Under the pieces are notes generated by a model. The model did no database searches, was not told the origin of the DNA, and saw only the letters and a program-made list of their open reading frames with translations. DNA of 64,000 nt from Riptortus pedestris (taxonomy: Eukaryota; Arthropoda; Insecta; Hemiptera; Alydidae): contig CM032233.1 of NCBI GenBank assembly GCA_019009955.1, forward strand, positions 94,924,501 through 94,988,500. The letters are read 5' to 3'. The position numbers and the translations under genes are program-made. Of the stretch, positions 11,257 through 22,759 are shown in pieces (the stretch's first letter is position 1; the number at the start of each line of letters is the position of its first letter).

Positions 11257-12066
11257 CTCAGAACTCGCGCCGTGACGAAAATACACACAACCCGAAGAAA
11301 AAAGTTATATCTATTATTATACGGCTTTGGTGATAGTGCTACTCTCTCTAGCTACACCTTGTAGCCATCTCTTACCACCCTCTTTGACTCCCAATCATTA
11401 GTATCAACTGACTCTCGCCAGATCAAGTTTCATCAGCCGGAAAAAGTAAAGTGTGAGTGTTTTTCACACAGTGCGAGTTCTGGCGCAACGTTTTTTTGGT
11501 TTATTGTGAGTGTTTTTCTCATCAAGCGAGCTCTGGTGGAACTTTTTTTCTTCTTTAATACGAGATTTCTTCTCATGAAACTAGTGCTTTGGCGATTTAC
11601 CGAATCCTGTTTTTTGGCTCTGAAACTTATCAAACCTCACCTGATCAACCGTTCACAACTGACAACCATGCCCCTATTAGAAAGAAACAAAATTAAGAGG
11701 ATTGCTTGTGCAGAAGAGGAAAATCGCACTTGTTCTGGTTCTAGCACCCCGTCGCAGTTTTGTGCCTATTGTCCGAGGAGAAAAAACAAAACGTCAATGT
11801 ATGTCTTTCTTGTGAAGAACAAAATTTAATTAGTTAGGTAGCTCTTTAAGTTGCTTGACATAATGTTTCTTCAAAACAGAATACCTGTACAAACAATTTT
11901 CAATAATACTATTATTTTATATTAGTATTTGATGTTTATAATAAATACAAAATTGTTTTGTTGAACATATTTTATATATCATTTTTTTTTTTTTATGGAA
12001 ATAGGTGGAGTGAGAAAAATTCTCACGCGCGAGTTCTCAGGTCACTCATTTTGGCGCAGGAGGAAG
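11257..12066 (+). mobile_element. piggyBac-like element relic, copy 1, TTAA-flanked
   Basis: Flanked by TTAA at 11253-11256 and 12067-12070. The left end reads CTCAGAACTCGCGCC. The reverse complement of the right end reads CTTCCTCCTGCGCC, with a further inverted GAGTTCTCAG near 12031. The interior aligns along its length with the second copy at 15604-16384. TTAA duplication is characteristic of piggyBac transposons, and the interior keeps a piggyBac-type C-terminal coding remnant. At about 810 bp it is far shorter than an autonomous element, so it is an internally deleted relic. Confidence 0.7.
11602..11829 (+). pseudogene. piggyBac-like transposase C-terminus, degenerate
   Basis: The reading frame contains LALKLIKPHLINR, resembling the region before the C-terminal domain in piggyBac transposases, and later PSQFCAYCPRRKNK, the first Cys pair of a C-terminal Cys-rich finger. 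A deletion of roughly 50 bp relative to copy 2 removes the following Cys residues and puts the end out of frame. The catalytic DDD core is absent, so it cannot be active. Assignment rests on the Cys pattern together with TTAA flanks. Confidence 0.5.
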
Positions 12067-12070
12067 TTAA

Positions 12071-12970
12071 AAAATCAACAAAAAAACAGTGACTACTGAG
12101 GTAGCTTTGCTCGGGAAATATTAAGACTGAACAGGAAGTATAAATGATATTCATTGTAAAGCTTCTCCCATTAAAAGTCTGCTTAGTTTACCTGAGTCAT
12201 GGACTTTATTTTTAGCTCCAGAGCCAAAAACGGCTCAAATACTAAGAAACCAAGATGGTAGTATTGAACGGTTTGTATTTATTAATGGAAGACTTAGTAA
12301 TTTAGGAAGATAAGGGCCCCTGGAACTGGTCCCCATTTAAAAAGTTAGTTGCTAAATAGCTACTGTTAGGCTATAGGGAGGGTGGACCGCACTGGTCACC
12401 CGCCTGCCCCTAATTCACTTTATATTACCAAACGGTGCAGAAAGTCGCTCGCTCCTAGGAGTGAACTTTTGTTTCTGTTTGGTGAACTTTCGGCTCCACG
12501 GTCCACTGAAGTGATTTGAAATTAATTAGTTGAAGTGAACAATGGCCCATGAACTGATAGTGTTATCACTAGAGGGTTAAGGCTGATCGGGGTAGCCCCC
12601 CCCCACTCCCTGCTCTAGGACCCCCCCCCCTCATAACCCTTCTCCTGCAGCTAATTACCAAAGACACTGCCGGCTCTATTCATCGATAGGTTAATGCTAA
12701 ACCTTTACTATAATAGCACCTATTTCCAACTTTATGAGGGTTCAAACAAATAATAAGGTCCAACCGATTTGTCTTCAAAAAATTTCCTTTATTCCTCAAA
12801 GACATTCATTATGGAGTCAGATCGAAAAATGTGCTAGTGCCGATCTAGTTAAAATACTGATGTTCTCCAATTGTTACTCAATGCATTTTTTCGTAACTCA
12901 TACTTTGAGCAAGTAATTCATACTTTTTGGTTTTCAGTCAGAGTTTGTAGTGCGATGAGATCACTGGTGT
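12071..12970. other. Low-copy sequence, no gene recognised
   Basis: Contains C runs at 12595-12606 and 12621-12632 and a moderately GC-rich stretch at 12360-12660. A 60-codon plus-strand frame at 12734-12916 has no recognisable motif. Confidence 0.35.
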
Positions 12971-12979
12971 CATACCAGC

Positions 12980-13013
12980 TGCTTAGTTTGCGCAGCCCCT
13001 GGGTGATGGACTT
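12980..13013 (+). mobile_element. Solo 3' hairpin end of family H
   Basis: GCTTAGTTTGCGCAGCCCCT followed by GGGTGATGGACTT and a T run. Only the terminal stem-loop region survives; the adjacent sequence does not match the family. Confidence 0.6.
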
Positions 13014-13150
13014 TTTTTTTATCATAAACTTAATGTTTGAATGAAGTTCATTTTAATGGTTATGTCTGAGTCAATGTTCAAATTGTTCTATTTTGTTATT
13101 TGAATGTCATATTTTTGATACGTCAAATGCATATGCTATATAAATATTTT

Positions 13151-13161
13151 TAGCAGATTTC

Positions 13162-13243
<82 letters not shown>

Positions 13244-13747
13244 TTGTTTGTTACCGCTCTAGTGGTCGCAATTATTGTTTAATCGTTACCAAACTCGATA
13301 TTTAGTCGTTGTATGTAAAAAGAAAGATCCAATTCGTTACGGCTGAAATCGGACCAGGGGGAAGGGGGGTTTAAAGGGGATGATTTGCTAAAATTCGAAA
13401 TATCTCCGTTACTATACGTCGGATTGAAAAATTGTATAAAATTAAACTTATTGCAAAGTAAATGATCTATAATTCTTACTTTATACATTTATTGTGTATC
13501 TTGAATATTAACCAAGATATTTGCATTTTTCAGTTTTCAGCCTTCAGAATCCACTTCTACGCATGTTACATAAACAATACTCTATTATATAATAAACTAC
13601 ATTATTCGATGTTTAAATACACAAATATTGTATTCAAGAAACCTTTATTATACGAGATAAATGCAAATATGCATATCTAAAATATATCTATTACTAAACT
13701 TCAAGAGGGAAATCTGCTTAGTTTACGCAGCCCTTGCGTGACGGACT
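13151..13747 (+). mobile_element. Family H copy with both ends
   Basis: Starts TTTTAGCAGATTTCCCTTA and goes directly into (TA)n then (TG)n (13165-13241), having lost the usual 5' block. It continues through GGTCGCAATTATTG, the G-run block (13357-13368), the CGTCGGATTGAAAAATTG block and the AAATACACAAATATTG region. It ends GGGAAATCTGCTTAGTTTAC, the ACGCAG/TTGCGT stem-loop and GACGGACTTTTTT. No open frame crosses it, so it is non-autonomous. Confidence 0.85.
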
Positions 13748-13749
13748 TT

Positions 13750-14584
13750 TTTGTATTATTTACAACGTTAGTTCAGCAAACGAGCGATATGTGAAAGTTC
13801 ACTGAGGTCAGCCGGTTACTAATGTAATTTTTTTTTTTTTTTCATTGTCAATATTATTAAATATCATTACAAATTCAAATTATTATTTTATTTGAAGTGT
13901 TTGTACCGATGAATGCCTTATAATGTACTGTTTCATACGCCGTTCTTTGTAATGGTATATAACAAGCACGTTGTAAATTATTATGAAATTCTAAAATAAT
14001 TGTAATACATTTTGATAGAAATATAGGTTTACTTAATTACTCACGTACCTGAAACATTAAACAAATATTTTCCCTGTTCAATTTAAATAGAAATACAGGA
14101 AAACCTAATAGATTTCTTTAAATTTTGGATACCATTATTTCCCTTTCTAACAAACTATGTTTAATAACCAGCCAGTGTTGATAAATATTATGGGTCAATG
14201 TATGTTCCTAGATGTTAAAAAAATATAATACGAAGCTTGGCATGTATATATAGAGATTTTATATGAAAACATAGAACCATCAAGGGAAGGATGTATTACG
14301 ACTGAAAATCTCGTTAAAACTTCTCATTAAAGAGTTAATTAACAGTTCAGGCAAGTTTGATTATTATTTCTGTTTATAGTTAGAATCTTTGAGGGCACGA
14401 ATGAACGTATGTGTGTAACAAATAACAATTTAGAGCATACTATGCACGTATCACAGAAGAGCTGCAATGATAAATGAAGTAATTTGAATTCATATGAGCC
14501 TTTAGCTGTAGCTAGTTTTCTCCTTATCCTTCTGATAACAGATATGGGATGGGTGTTATTCAAATATTAAAAGTTAAAATAAAT

Positions 14585-14615
<31 letters not shown>

Positions 14616-14849
14616 TTCGATTTTTCTTATTATGCGTACTAATTTTTCATCACTTTGATTGTTGTTCTTTCATTATGTATATTATTTTTTTTTCCTTTTC
14701 TTTTTATTTTTTTAATTTCAAGAACAAATTTATGGACATCTTTTCTTGTATACAAAACATGTATTATGAACATACATGTTATATACTGTAATAGTATGGT
14801 ACATGTAGTAAATAAATGCCCTTTGTGCATAGGTAATGTGCAAAGGAAG

Positions 14850-14890
<41 letters not shown>

Positions 14891-15345
14891 GTTGGTATTA
14901 TAATATTCTATAGGTTATTCTGCCACCTCTGCCTGGGACAGCCTCTTAATCTCGTTTTAAATTGCCTACCACAACGATCTTTAGAGATCCTTTTAGCAGA
15001 TTTCAAACTATTTCTCCAAAAAAATAATATCCATCTATCCTTGAACCTAATTTATTTTAAAACTTTTAGGTACGAACAGGAGAGGGGTTGTAAGTGAGCC
15101 AAGAAATGCAAAATCGCAATATCTCATTTCCTATTGATTTTTCGGCAAACATGTACATATCAGAAGTTATTTGTTTTGTTATTTAATGTAACGTTTGTTA
15201 CATACTTTTGTCGTATACCATGGTGTTTTGAAAAAACATAGATGCACAGGAGAGAGGGAAATATAAAAATATTGTGGATATTGAAGCCTCATTTAGAAAA
15301 TATTTCTATTATTATCTTGTCCTGAGTCCCTCAAGTTACCTTAGC
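13750..15345. other. AT-rich sequence with a diverged repeat fragment
   Basis: Mostly low-complexity AT, with (TA)n tracts at about 14592-14616 and 14850-14887. Positions about 15065-15235 (GAACAGGAGAGGGGTTGTAA, TTTTTCGGCAAACATGTACA) match the internal units of the Helitron-like insertion at 18881-20217. Open frames here are short and low-complexity; no gene is supported. Confidence 0.45.
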
Positions 15346-15348
15346 TTG

Positions 15349-15349
<1 letters not shown>

Positions 15350-15391
<42 letters not shown>

Positions 15392-15525
15392 TTACACTTG
15401 TCTGTTACCACTCAAGAGGTCGAAATGTTATTCTTTATGAACATTCTTATTCCAACCTCAAATACCCACTAATGTTTTCAACTTACCTTTACTATGTGAG
15501 ATACATACAAATATGTTGTGGGTAT
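15350..15525 (+). mobile_element. Diverged family H fragment
   Basis: A (TA)n tract, then TTGTCTGTTACCACTCAAGA and a shortened 3' part ending GAGATACATACAAATATGTT. Both ends are missing and the central G-run and CGTCGG blocks are deleted. Confidence 0.45.
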
Positions 15526-15603
15526 CGTGATTAATTAAGATTTTCCGTCCTTTCCTCGAGAATTGTGTTATGCCATACTTGTTATTGAACCGTTCTATCT
15601 TAA

Positions 15604-16384
15604 CCCTCCAGAGCTCGAGCATTGAGCAAAATACTCAAACCCCGAAGAAAAAAGGTATATCTATTTTAATACGTCTTTGGTTATAGTGCTGCTCTCTCTA
15701 GCTACACCTTGTAGCCTTCTCTTACCACCCTCTTCGACTCCAAATCATTAGTATCAACTGACTGTCACCAGGACAAAATTAATCAGCCGGAGTAAGCTAA
15801 GTGTGAGTGTTTTTCTCACAGTGCGAGTTCTGGTGGAAGTTTTTTTCTTTTTTAATACGAGAGTTGTTCTCATCAAGTGAGTGCTTCGGTGATTTACCGT
15901 AAACTGTTTTTTGGCTCTGGAACTTATCAAACCTCACCTGATCAACTGTTCAAAACTGTCCAGTTTTAGAAAGAAACAAAATGAAGGAACCACATTTTTT
16001 GGTTCTAGTACTCCATCACAGTTTTGTGCCTACTGTCATAGGAGGAAAAACCAAAATTTAAAAAAGAGTTGACGAACATGTAGAAAAACAGTTTGTCATG
16101 AACATTCCTTTGTTGTATGTCATTCTTGTGAAGAAGATAATTTTGATTAGATATGTAGCTTTTCAAGTTGCTTGACATAATGTTTCTTCAAAACAGAATA
16201 GCTGTACGATAAATTTTGAATAATATTATTATTTTATATTAGTATTTGATATTTATAATAAATATAATTTTTTTTTTTTGAAAATATTTTATTTTTAAAC
16301 TTTTTTTGAGGGAAATAGGTGGTGTGAGAAAAATTCACACGCGCAAGTTCTCAGGTCACTCATTTTGACACGAGTTCTGGAAGG
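15604..16384 (+). mobile_element. piggyBac-like element relic, copy 2, TTAA target duplication
   Basis: TTAA at 15600-15603 and 16385-16388 flanks a 781-bp element. The left end CCCTCCAGAGCTCGAGC and the reverse complement of the right end CCTTCCAGAACTCGTGTC form an imperfect inverted repeat starting with CC, as expected for piggyBac. Shared with copy 1 are GCTACACCTTGTAGCC near 15698, CATTAGTATCAACTGACT, and a subterminal GTGTGAGAAAAATTCACACG hairpin. Confidence 0.75.
16013..16150 (+). pseudogene. piggyBac-like transposase Cys-rich C-terminus, one in-frame stop
   Basis: Frame 16013-16150 reads PSQFCAYCHRRKNQNLKKS, one TGA stop, then RTCRKTVCHEHSFVVCHSC and a terminal TAG. The spacing C-x2-C-x14-C-x4-C-x7-C-x2-C resembles the Cys-rich finger that closes piggyBac transposases. 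It lies at the 3' end of the relic, as expected for the family. The in-frame stop and missing catalytic region make it a pseudogene. Confidence 0.6.
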
Positions 16385-16399
16385 TTAAGTTTATAGTTC

Positions 16400-16772
16400 T
16401 TAACGACTGATATCTTATCAGGTAGAGAAAGAGGGAGGAAGTAAAATTCCCAAAATTCAATTTTTATGCATCAGATCAACTAATGTTACGAAATCAATCA
16501 TGCTCAAATTTAATTTCCTACTGTTGTTTTATTCGTTTTTTCTCTAATTTGAATATTGAGACAGGTATTTTCTTTCTATCCAGTGAAGCCCACCTCTCTA
16601 GGAATCAGATTTTTATTTTGAGTAAATGAGTCATTAAACATCTTATGCTCAGTGAACATTTCCATTCCTGCTTACATCGGTTTTCTACGGGAGAAATAGA
16701 AAGTAAATTAGATGATATTAGAGTGACAATTGTGGTGCTTAGTTCATAAAGCCCATGCGTGACGGATTTTTA
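16400..16772 (+). mobile_element. Strongly diverged family H copy
   Basis: Recognisable pieces are GAGGGAGGAAGTAAAATTCC, TTTGAATATTGAGACAGGTA and a terminal CATGCGTGACGGATTTTT. Order and orientation fit the family but identity is low. Confidence 0.4.
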
Positions 16773-16849
16773 AATGTTTGAAAATGCCCGGGAATGAATA
16801 TATGGCCTCCAGCAGCTTAATGATGATCTCAGTCTGTCCTACAAGTCAT

Positions 16850-17545
16850 TTTAGCTATTGAGGTCGTACTCATGGCGTGATTATCAATAGTTTTTCTCAA
16901 ATGCCCTTCGATCCTACCCAGGAGATGACAAAAATGAGGTCCATTCAAAATTGTGTTTTATATATATATGTCTGTTACCGCCTCGAGCAGTCGCAAATAT
17001 TGCTTTATCGGCATTAAATACCAAGCTCGATATTAAATCGTTTTATGTAAAAAGAAAGTTCAAGTTCGTTAAATCGCTGAAATCGTACCAGTTAAAACGG
17101 ACAGGTGGGGGTTAGAGGTGTTTTTTTTTTTTTTGAAAATTCCAAATATCTCCGTTATTATGCATCGGATCGAAAAATTGTATAGAATAAATCTTATTGC
17201 AAATTACATTTACTATAAATATTGTTCTAGGCATTTATTCTGTATCTTGAATATTAACCGAGATATTTGCATTTGTATTCTGCGTGTGGTCAGTAGGCTA
17301 TGTTCGGACTTTCCGCCGAGAGCTCTGGCGGCCGTTTCTATAACTATTCGTCCTTCGTGAATAGATTTAGAGGTTAGGTTAACTGTTTTTTGGGGCTAGA
17401 AACTACTGGGTTATTACGCCCTAAATAATGTTTTAGGTTTAGAGGTTTCTTACTACTACAGTTGTTATTAGGCAGATTTCTCTATTGTAAAACTTCACGT
17501 GGGAAATCTGCTTAGTTTACGCAGCCCCTGCGTGACGGACTTTTT
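16850..17545 (+). mobile_element. Family H copy, GC-rich 3' subfamily
   Basis: Begins TAGCTATTGAGGTCGTACTC without the terminal palindrome and carries a short TA tract (16959-16968), the CATCGGATCGAAAAATTG block and then a different 3' segment (GGACTTTCCGCCGAGAGCTC at 17309-17328). It closes with GGGAAATCTGCTTAGTTTAC, the perfect ACGCAG/CTGCGT stem-loop and GACGGACTTTTTT. The variant segment recurs at 51835-52036 and, diverged, at 33540-33690. Confidence 0.75.
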
Positions 17546-18092
17546 TAGTTTTCAGCCTTCAGCAAACTCCCACTTCTGCTCATGTTACATAAGCAATATT
17601 CTGTTTTATGACAAACCACATTCTTCGAAGCGTAAATACCAAATATTTTATTCAAGAGACATTTATTATACGAGATACATGCAAATATGTTCTGGTGACC
17701 CCCCTTGTCTTACGTTTTTGGACTACTAAAATTCGATTGATTGAGGTAAAAATTATTCTGATTCTTGATAATATACAGTACTAGATGTAGGAAATAATTT
17801 TCAATAAAAATAATATGTCATAATCCGATATATTTCATTAATTGTTCTTCTTTCCGGTCTAGATTCTATCTATTCCGGGCTGCAATGATGGCTGCACTGT
17901 TTGTTTACAATTCTGACGCTTTCCGTTCTAGATTTTATTAACTTGTAAATTGTCTGAATGATTTCTTCTTACAGTTTGTATATATTCCCTTAAAATTCAT
18001 GGTGGTGTTACCAGTATGTAGATTTATCTATTGTATACCTTCCAGTAAAAAATCTGCTTAGTTTACGCAGCACCTGCGTGACGGACTTTTTT
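17546..18092 (+). mobile_element. Family H 3' half directly following another copy
   Basis: Resumes at AGTTTTCAGCCTTCAGC, mid-element, and runs through the AAATACCAAATATTTTATTC and TCGATTGATTGAGG regions to AATCTGCTTAGTTTACGCAG and GACGGACTTTTTT. The junction with the upstream copy lies in a T run, consistent with insertion into, or head-to-tail fusion with, another copy. Confidence 0.7.
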
Positions 18093-18443
18093 ACGACAAA
18101 TTTGGTCCTTCTGAATGGTAAATCTTGAATAGCCAACTCTTTATTCCTGGAACATATTGCACATGATATTTACGCAAAATTTCCATTTTCTAATAATAAT
18201 TTTTTTCATTATTGAGTACTACGTAGATGAATTAGCTCATTAATCTAATGGTTCATAGTCACGGCGATATAATGGGTTTTGGCTAACAACACGCAAATAA
18301 ACTATTTAGGAATGACATTAATCAGACGACAGATGTGTGTGTGTATGTGAGTGTGTGAGTGTGTATGTGAGTGTGTGCGCACGCTCATAAATACTAGTTC
18401 TGTTTTATTTCATACGAGAGGAAGTAACATTAAGTACTAAAGA
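18093..18443. other. Low-copy sequence with GTGT-rich patch
   Basis: Positions 18330-18382 are a degenerate GTGTGA/GTATGTGA repeat. Nothing else is recognised. Confidence 0.4.
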
Positions 18444-18846
18444 AGTTCGTCATGTAGGGGCTGAGTTAACTAAGCAGATTTCCCATGTACCCCACGTATT
18501 TGCATTTACCTCATAACTTACTTCATAATATATAATAGCTTATTCTCAATATGACACGAGAAGAAGGGGGAGGAAAAAAACTAAAAAATGGTAATATCTC
18601 GGTTATTAATCAAGACAGTGAAAAAACGTACATAACAAAATGTATAGAAACTTACATTTTAAATAAGATTGGTTCTATATAATTTTTCGATCCGACGCAT
18701 AATAACGGAGATATTAAGAATTTTCAAAATTCACGTCCTCTAACCCCTCCCCCCAATGGCCAGATTTCAGCTATTAACGAACTTGTTCTTTCTTGATCGA
18801 GTTTGGTGACGATCAAACTCAACTTGCGACCGCTAGACCGTTAACA

Positions 18847-18887
<41 letters not shown>

Positions 18888-20345
18888 GGAGCCTCTGTCT
18901 GTACATTGATTTTTTTCGCAAATTTCACGATAACTTTTCGTTTCACATGTCATAGACACCATAACTGCATTTTTTTTCTTTGGTGTCTGTTTGTTTGTTT
19001 ATTTGTTTGTTTGTTACCTTTTCACGCATACGGCTGAACCGAATGTTATGAAACTTGGTATGTATATTACTACTAACCCAACTTAGACTTTAGGCTATAC
19101 TAATATTCTCTAAGACAAACAGGAGTGGGGGTTATAAGGGAGGCCTGAAATTAAAAATAGCGATATTTCGATTCCTATTGGTTTTTCGGCAAATATGCAC
19201 ATAACAAAAGTTGTTAATTTTGTTATTTAGAGTAACTTTTGTTATATACACTTTCGTCGTATACCGAGTTATAAACGAGATATACGCCAAAAATTATTGC
19301 GGGAGTCAACAATTTTATTTGGCACGAAAGACTTAACGGGACTAAATAAAACTCGGTATGTGTATTAGCACTAACACCTTCTTTATAATAAGCCTTACCA
19401 AGATTTCTAGGGACGGGCAGGAGTGGTGGTTGTAGGAGAGGCCTGAATTTAAAAATAGCTGTATTTCGTTTTCAATTGGGTTTTCTCAAATATGCACATG
19501 ACAAAAGTAGTTTATTTTTCTATTTAAAGTAACTTTTGTTATATTCACTTTTGTCGTATAGAAAAGTATAAACGTGATATACACTAAAATCTAAAGCGGG
19601 AGCCAACAATTTTGTTGGGCACTAACGATTGAACTGAACTTAGCAAAACTCGGTATGACAATTAGCATTAATTCTTCCATGATTATAAGCTATATTAAAA
19701 ATTTTAGATCCAAACGGGAGCGGGGATTATAAGAGAGGCTGAAATGCGAGAAGTCTAATGCGGGAGCGGAAGATGACGGGAGCCTTACCAGTTAATTGAG
19801 TTTACTTATTTCCCGTCTGGCATTGCTGGAAGTGATTTCCAGTGAGATTCACTATTACAAATATAATCTTACGTGCAAAACTTTGCCTAAACTATTTGAG
19901 CTCGGGTTGGCTTTTGAAAGAAAATATGTTCATTATAGATGATATTTAATTGTGATAAATGCTACCCATGATTATGGTTTGAATTATTGAAAAACGATGA
20001 GTCATAATGTGTAGAAGGATGAATTAGGAACACATTTTCATTTATCCTTCAAAACTAAAATTTCTATTCTATTAATCCCCAAAAGTTACCCTTCAGGGTT
20101 GGTTATTTCGGAAAATCATTACGTTGTGGAGGGCAGTGTAATTTTACACATTGAAGTCTTACTATCAAAATACCATCATTAGTCAATCAACAATAATTTC
20201 CAGGGTACCTTAGCTAGTATATATATAGTTTTGAAACGGCCTCATTTTCGTCATTTCCTGGGTAGGAGCTATTGACATCTGAGGAAATATTCCGAAAATC
20301 GCGTCATGACTACGACCTCAATAGCTGATGTCCCTTACGGAAAAT
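18444..20345 (-). mobile_element. Family H copy split by a Helitron-like insertion
   Basis: The 3' part (AGTTCGTCATGTAGGGGCTG to AACAGCCATATATATA) lies at 18444-18880. The 5' part resumes at 20218 with TATATATATAGTTTTGAAAC and continues through CATTTTCGTCATTTCCTGGG to GATGTCCCTTACGGAAAATA. Removing 18881-20217 restores a normal TA tract and normal block order. Confidence 0.75.
18881..20217 (+). mobile_element. Helitron-like insertion with three internal tandem units
   Basis: The left end reads TAAAATTGGAGCCTCTGTCT and the right end GGGTACCTTAGCTAG followed by T. A CTAG end before T is the canonical Helitron 3' terminus, and CACGCATACGGCTGAACCGA with ATGAAACTTGGTATGTATAT resembles sequence common in arthropod non-autonomous Helitrons. 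Units of about 295 bp (marked by GGAGTGGGGGTTATAAGGGA at 19125 and relatives near 19413 and 19714) repeat with decay. No canonical 5' TC and no Rep or helicase coding is seen. Insertion is in a TA run, consistent with A/T target use. Confidence 0.5.
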
Positions 20346-20349
20346 ATTC

Positions 20350-21889
20350 TATTGTCTGAATGTACGTTATGAAACCTAAGTAGTTAATTATAATTTTCAA
20401 TGCTCTCGGGTCGAAAGATATTCCAAGGGCTGAATAATTCATCTAGTAAGTCATCTGCCAATAATGCATTAATTGGAAAGGAAATTATAATTATAAGGCA
20501 GTAATGTTGTTTTCTCCGATTGGTTAGGGGAGAGTGGAGGCGGGATGAAAGCAAAGGCTGATAATCCCTTCATTTCCCATCTGATCCGAGAGAATACTCG
20601 CCTCAAGCATCTTTTATTACAGCCGTATACTGGCTGCTTAATGGAATGAAGGGTGCCTCCCATCCCATTCGCAATCTGAACAGATACTCCTCTCGCAATA
20701 ATAACGGGGATGCTTTCGGTGATCAGGGAGGAGAAGAGGGTGGTAGGGGGTTGGGGGTGGGGGGTTCCTCAGGCTCAAAATAGATATAATAAATTATAAT
20801 GGGCCTGCTCTCGGGGGATGAAGGAATAAGTCGGAGCCACTCGGAAAGCAGAGGATATGGCACTGAATGGGAAATCAATGTTCATGATGAGGTATTCGTA
20901 AGGGTCGAGCCTGAAAAGGAGTCATCAGTCCCCTGATAATCCACAGTTAGAATGGGGTTTCTCTCCAAACAGGGACTCTTTTGTGCTTGGAATGGTTTTC
21001 AGAAAAAAAATAAAAAATTCTTTTGGAAATATCCTATAGGGAAATGAAGGAAGCTGAGAAATGTGATGACATACAATATATCATTGAATAGGCCATTTAA
21101 TCTTTCCCTTTTTTATCTGACTTTACTTTTATGTTCATTTGAACATTGATCAATAGCAGTAAATGCAATTTTTTAGTCATGATGGCTTAGGTCGGTAACA
21201 TACTTCCGGTGTATTCTCAGATTCAGACTAAAACTTTGAAATTTTGATTATATACATAAATATTTGTCCATTGTATTTCATTGTTTCTACATAATTATTC
21301 TTAGCCGTAGTACATGCGCTGCTAGGTGGATTTGCAGCAGACTTTATCAGTCGTCGCTATGTTGAATGATCCTAGTTTTGTGGACCTGCCAGGGTAATAT
21401 CTTTCTTTATTTCGGGACGCTATATATAGTTTAACCCATACAGACGATTGGGCGCATGTCTTAAACCGGTAATTACTTCAAACCTATAAGAAACACCACC
21501 GACACACTTCAGAAAAATTACTTTCAAGTGGAATCTTAGTCAATATGATAGCTTATACCTGTTCAGAAATGCAACAAAATAGTTAATGTGATCATACACT
21601 TAGACAAGATGAAATAAAAAAGGAGTTGCGACAGTTATGAGCACATTATGCAGCTTCGAGACCTAGTTAGAATTCGTATAAATTATTTTATGAAAATAGA
21701 TTATTGAAATTTAGTATTCAAGACTGAACAAAATACTTTCAGTGTGTCAGTTATAGTTGAAAAAGTGAATTTAGAAAATGGTTTATTACTAAATATATGT
21801 GTAGAACTAATATTAAGGGTTGTCTTTTTGAACAGATTGAATTTAAAGCCTAGCCACAGCAAAATATTTGATATAATATAATTAAATAC
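20350..21889. other. Low-copy region, partly GC-richer, possible intron
   Basis: Positions 20480-21000 have balanced composition and few repeats, with a G-rich stretch at 20729-20763. A 64-codon minus-strand frame (20469-20663) has no recognisable motif. If the adjacent candidate exon is real, this region would be downstream intron on the minus strand. Confidence 0.35.
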
Positions 21890-21980
21890 CTGTAATAAAT
21901 GAGATGGATCATCATCCAGGCCAATGATACTGGAGCTCCATTTTTCTTTAGATCCCATTATTTCCTTCTCACGATATAGT
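21890..21980 (-). CDS. Candidate internal exon, unknown protein
   Basis: On the minus strand a 91-bp stretch lies between a plausible acceptor (GGACTTTTTAAG) and a donor (CAG followed by GTATTTAAT). It encodes 30 codons including MGSKEKWSSSIIGLDDDPSH and ends in phase 0 at CAG. Composition is protein-like and unlike the surrounding AT-rich DNA. The acceptor tract would be the T-rich terminus of the family H copy starting at 21988. I do not recognise the protein. The ATG of MGSKEKW could be a start codon, making this a first coding exon. The open frame continues 35 codons past the donor with low-complexity content, which favours the splice-site interpretation. Chance remains a real alternative. 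Confidence 0.3.
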
Positions 21981-21987
21981 CTTAAAA

Positions 21988-22661
21988 AGTCCGCCACGAA
22001 GGACTAAGCAGATTTCCCACGTGCGTCACGTATTTGCATTTATCTCAAAATATAAGAGTTCAATGAGAACAATATTCGGTATTTAGGAATAAAATAAAGT
22101 GCTTAATAATATAATAGCGTATTGTTAATATGGTATGAGTTGGAGTGGGGGTTTACTGAAGGCCAAAAACTAAAAAAAGGCAAATATCTTGGTTAATATT
22201 AAAGATAGTGAAAAAATACACAATACAATATTTATAGAACATTACATTTGCAGTAAGATAGGTTCTATATACTTTTTCGAATAGATGCATAATAATCTAG
22301 ATATTAAGAATTTTCAAAGTTCCCCCTCTAAACCCCCCCTCCCCCACAGTCCGATTTCAGTCATTAACGAATTAACGAACTTGATCTTTATTTATGCATA
22401 AAACTGTTAAATATCAAGTTTGGTAACGATCAAACAAAAATTACGACCGCTAACAGAACAGTTAACAGACATATATATATATATATATATAAATATATAT
22501 ATATATGTATTTTTTTTTGCCTGTATATATATATACAATTTTCAACGGACCTCATTTTCGTCATCTCCTAGGTAGGATCGATGGGCATTGGAGGAAATTT
22601 TTTGAAAATTGTGTCATGAGTACGACCTCAATAGCTGATTTCCCTTAAGAGAAATCTGCTA
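21988..22661 (-). mobile_element. Family H copy with both ends
   Basis: On the plus strand it begins AGTCCGCCACGAAGGACTAA, in which the stem-loop has lost its central bases. It ends CCCTTAAGAGAAATCTGCT. An interrupted TA tract lies at about 22472-22535 and the G-run block at about 22322-22345. Confidence 0.8.
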
Positions 22662-22759
22662 ATTCACTATGTTTAGTTCACACAACGTCTTGGGCTTCCA
22701 TCCTAGTGTCATACGAACTGTTTGTTACACGGTCTTAAACATTTAGCTAAAGCTCTCGT

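Noticed and set aside
13151..13747. Family H ends as rho-independent terminators (stem-loop followed by T run)
   Set aside because: The stem-loop plus T run mimics a bacterial terminator, but it recurs only at the end of a dispersed repeat in eukaryotic DNA with no operons.
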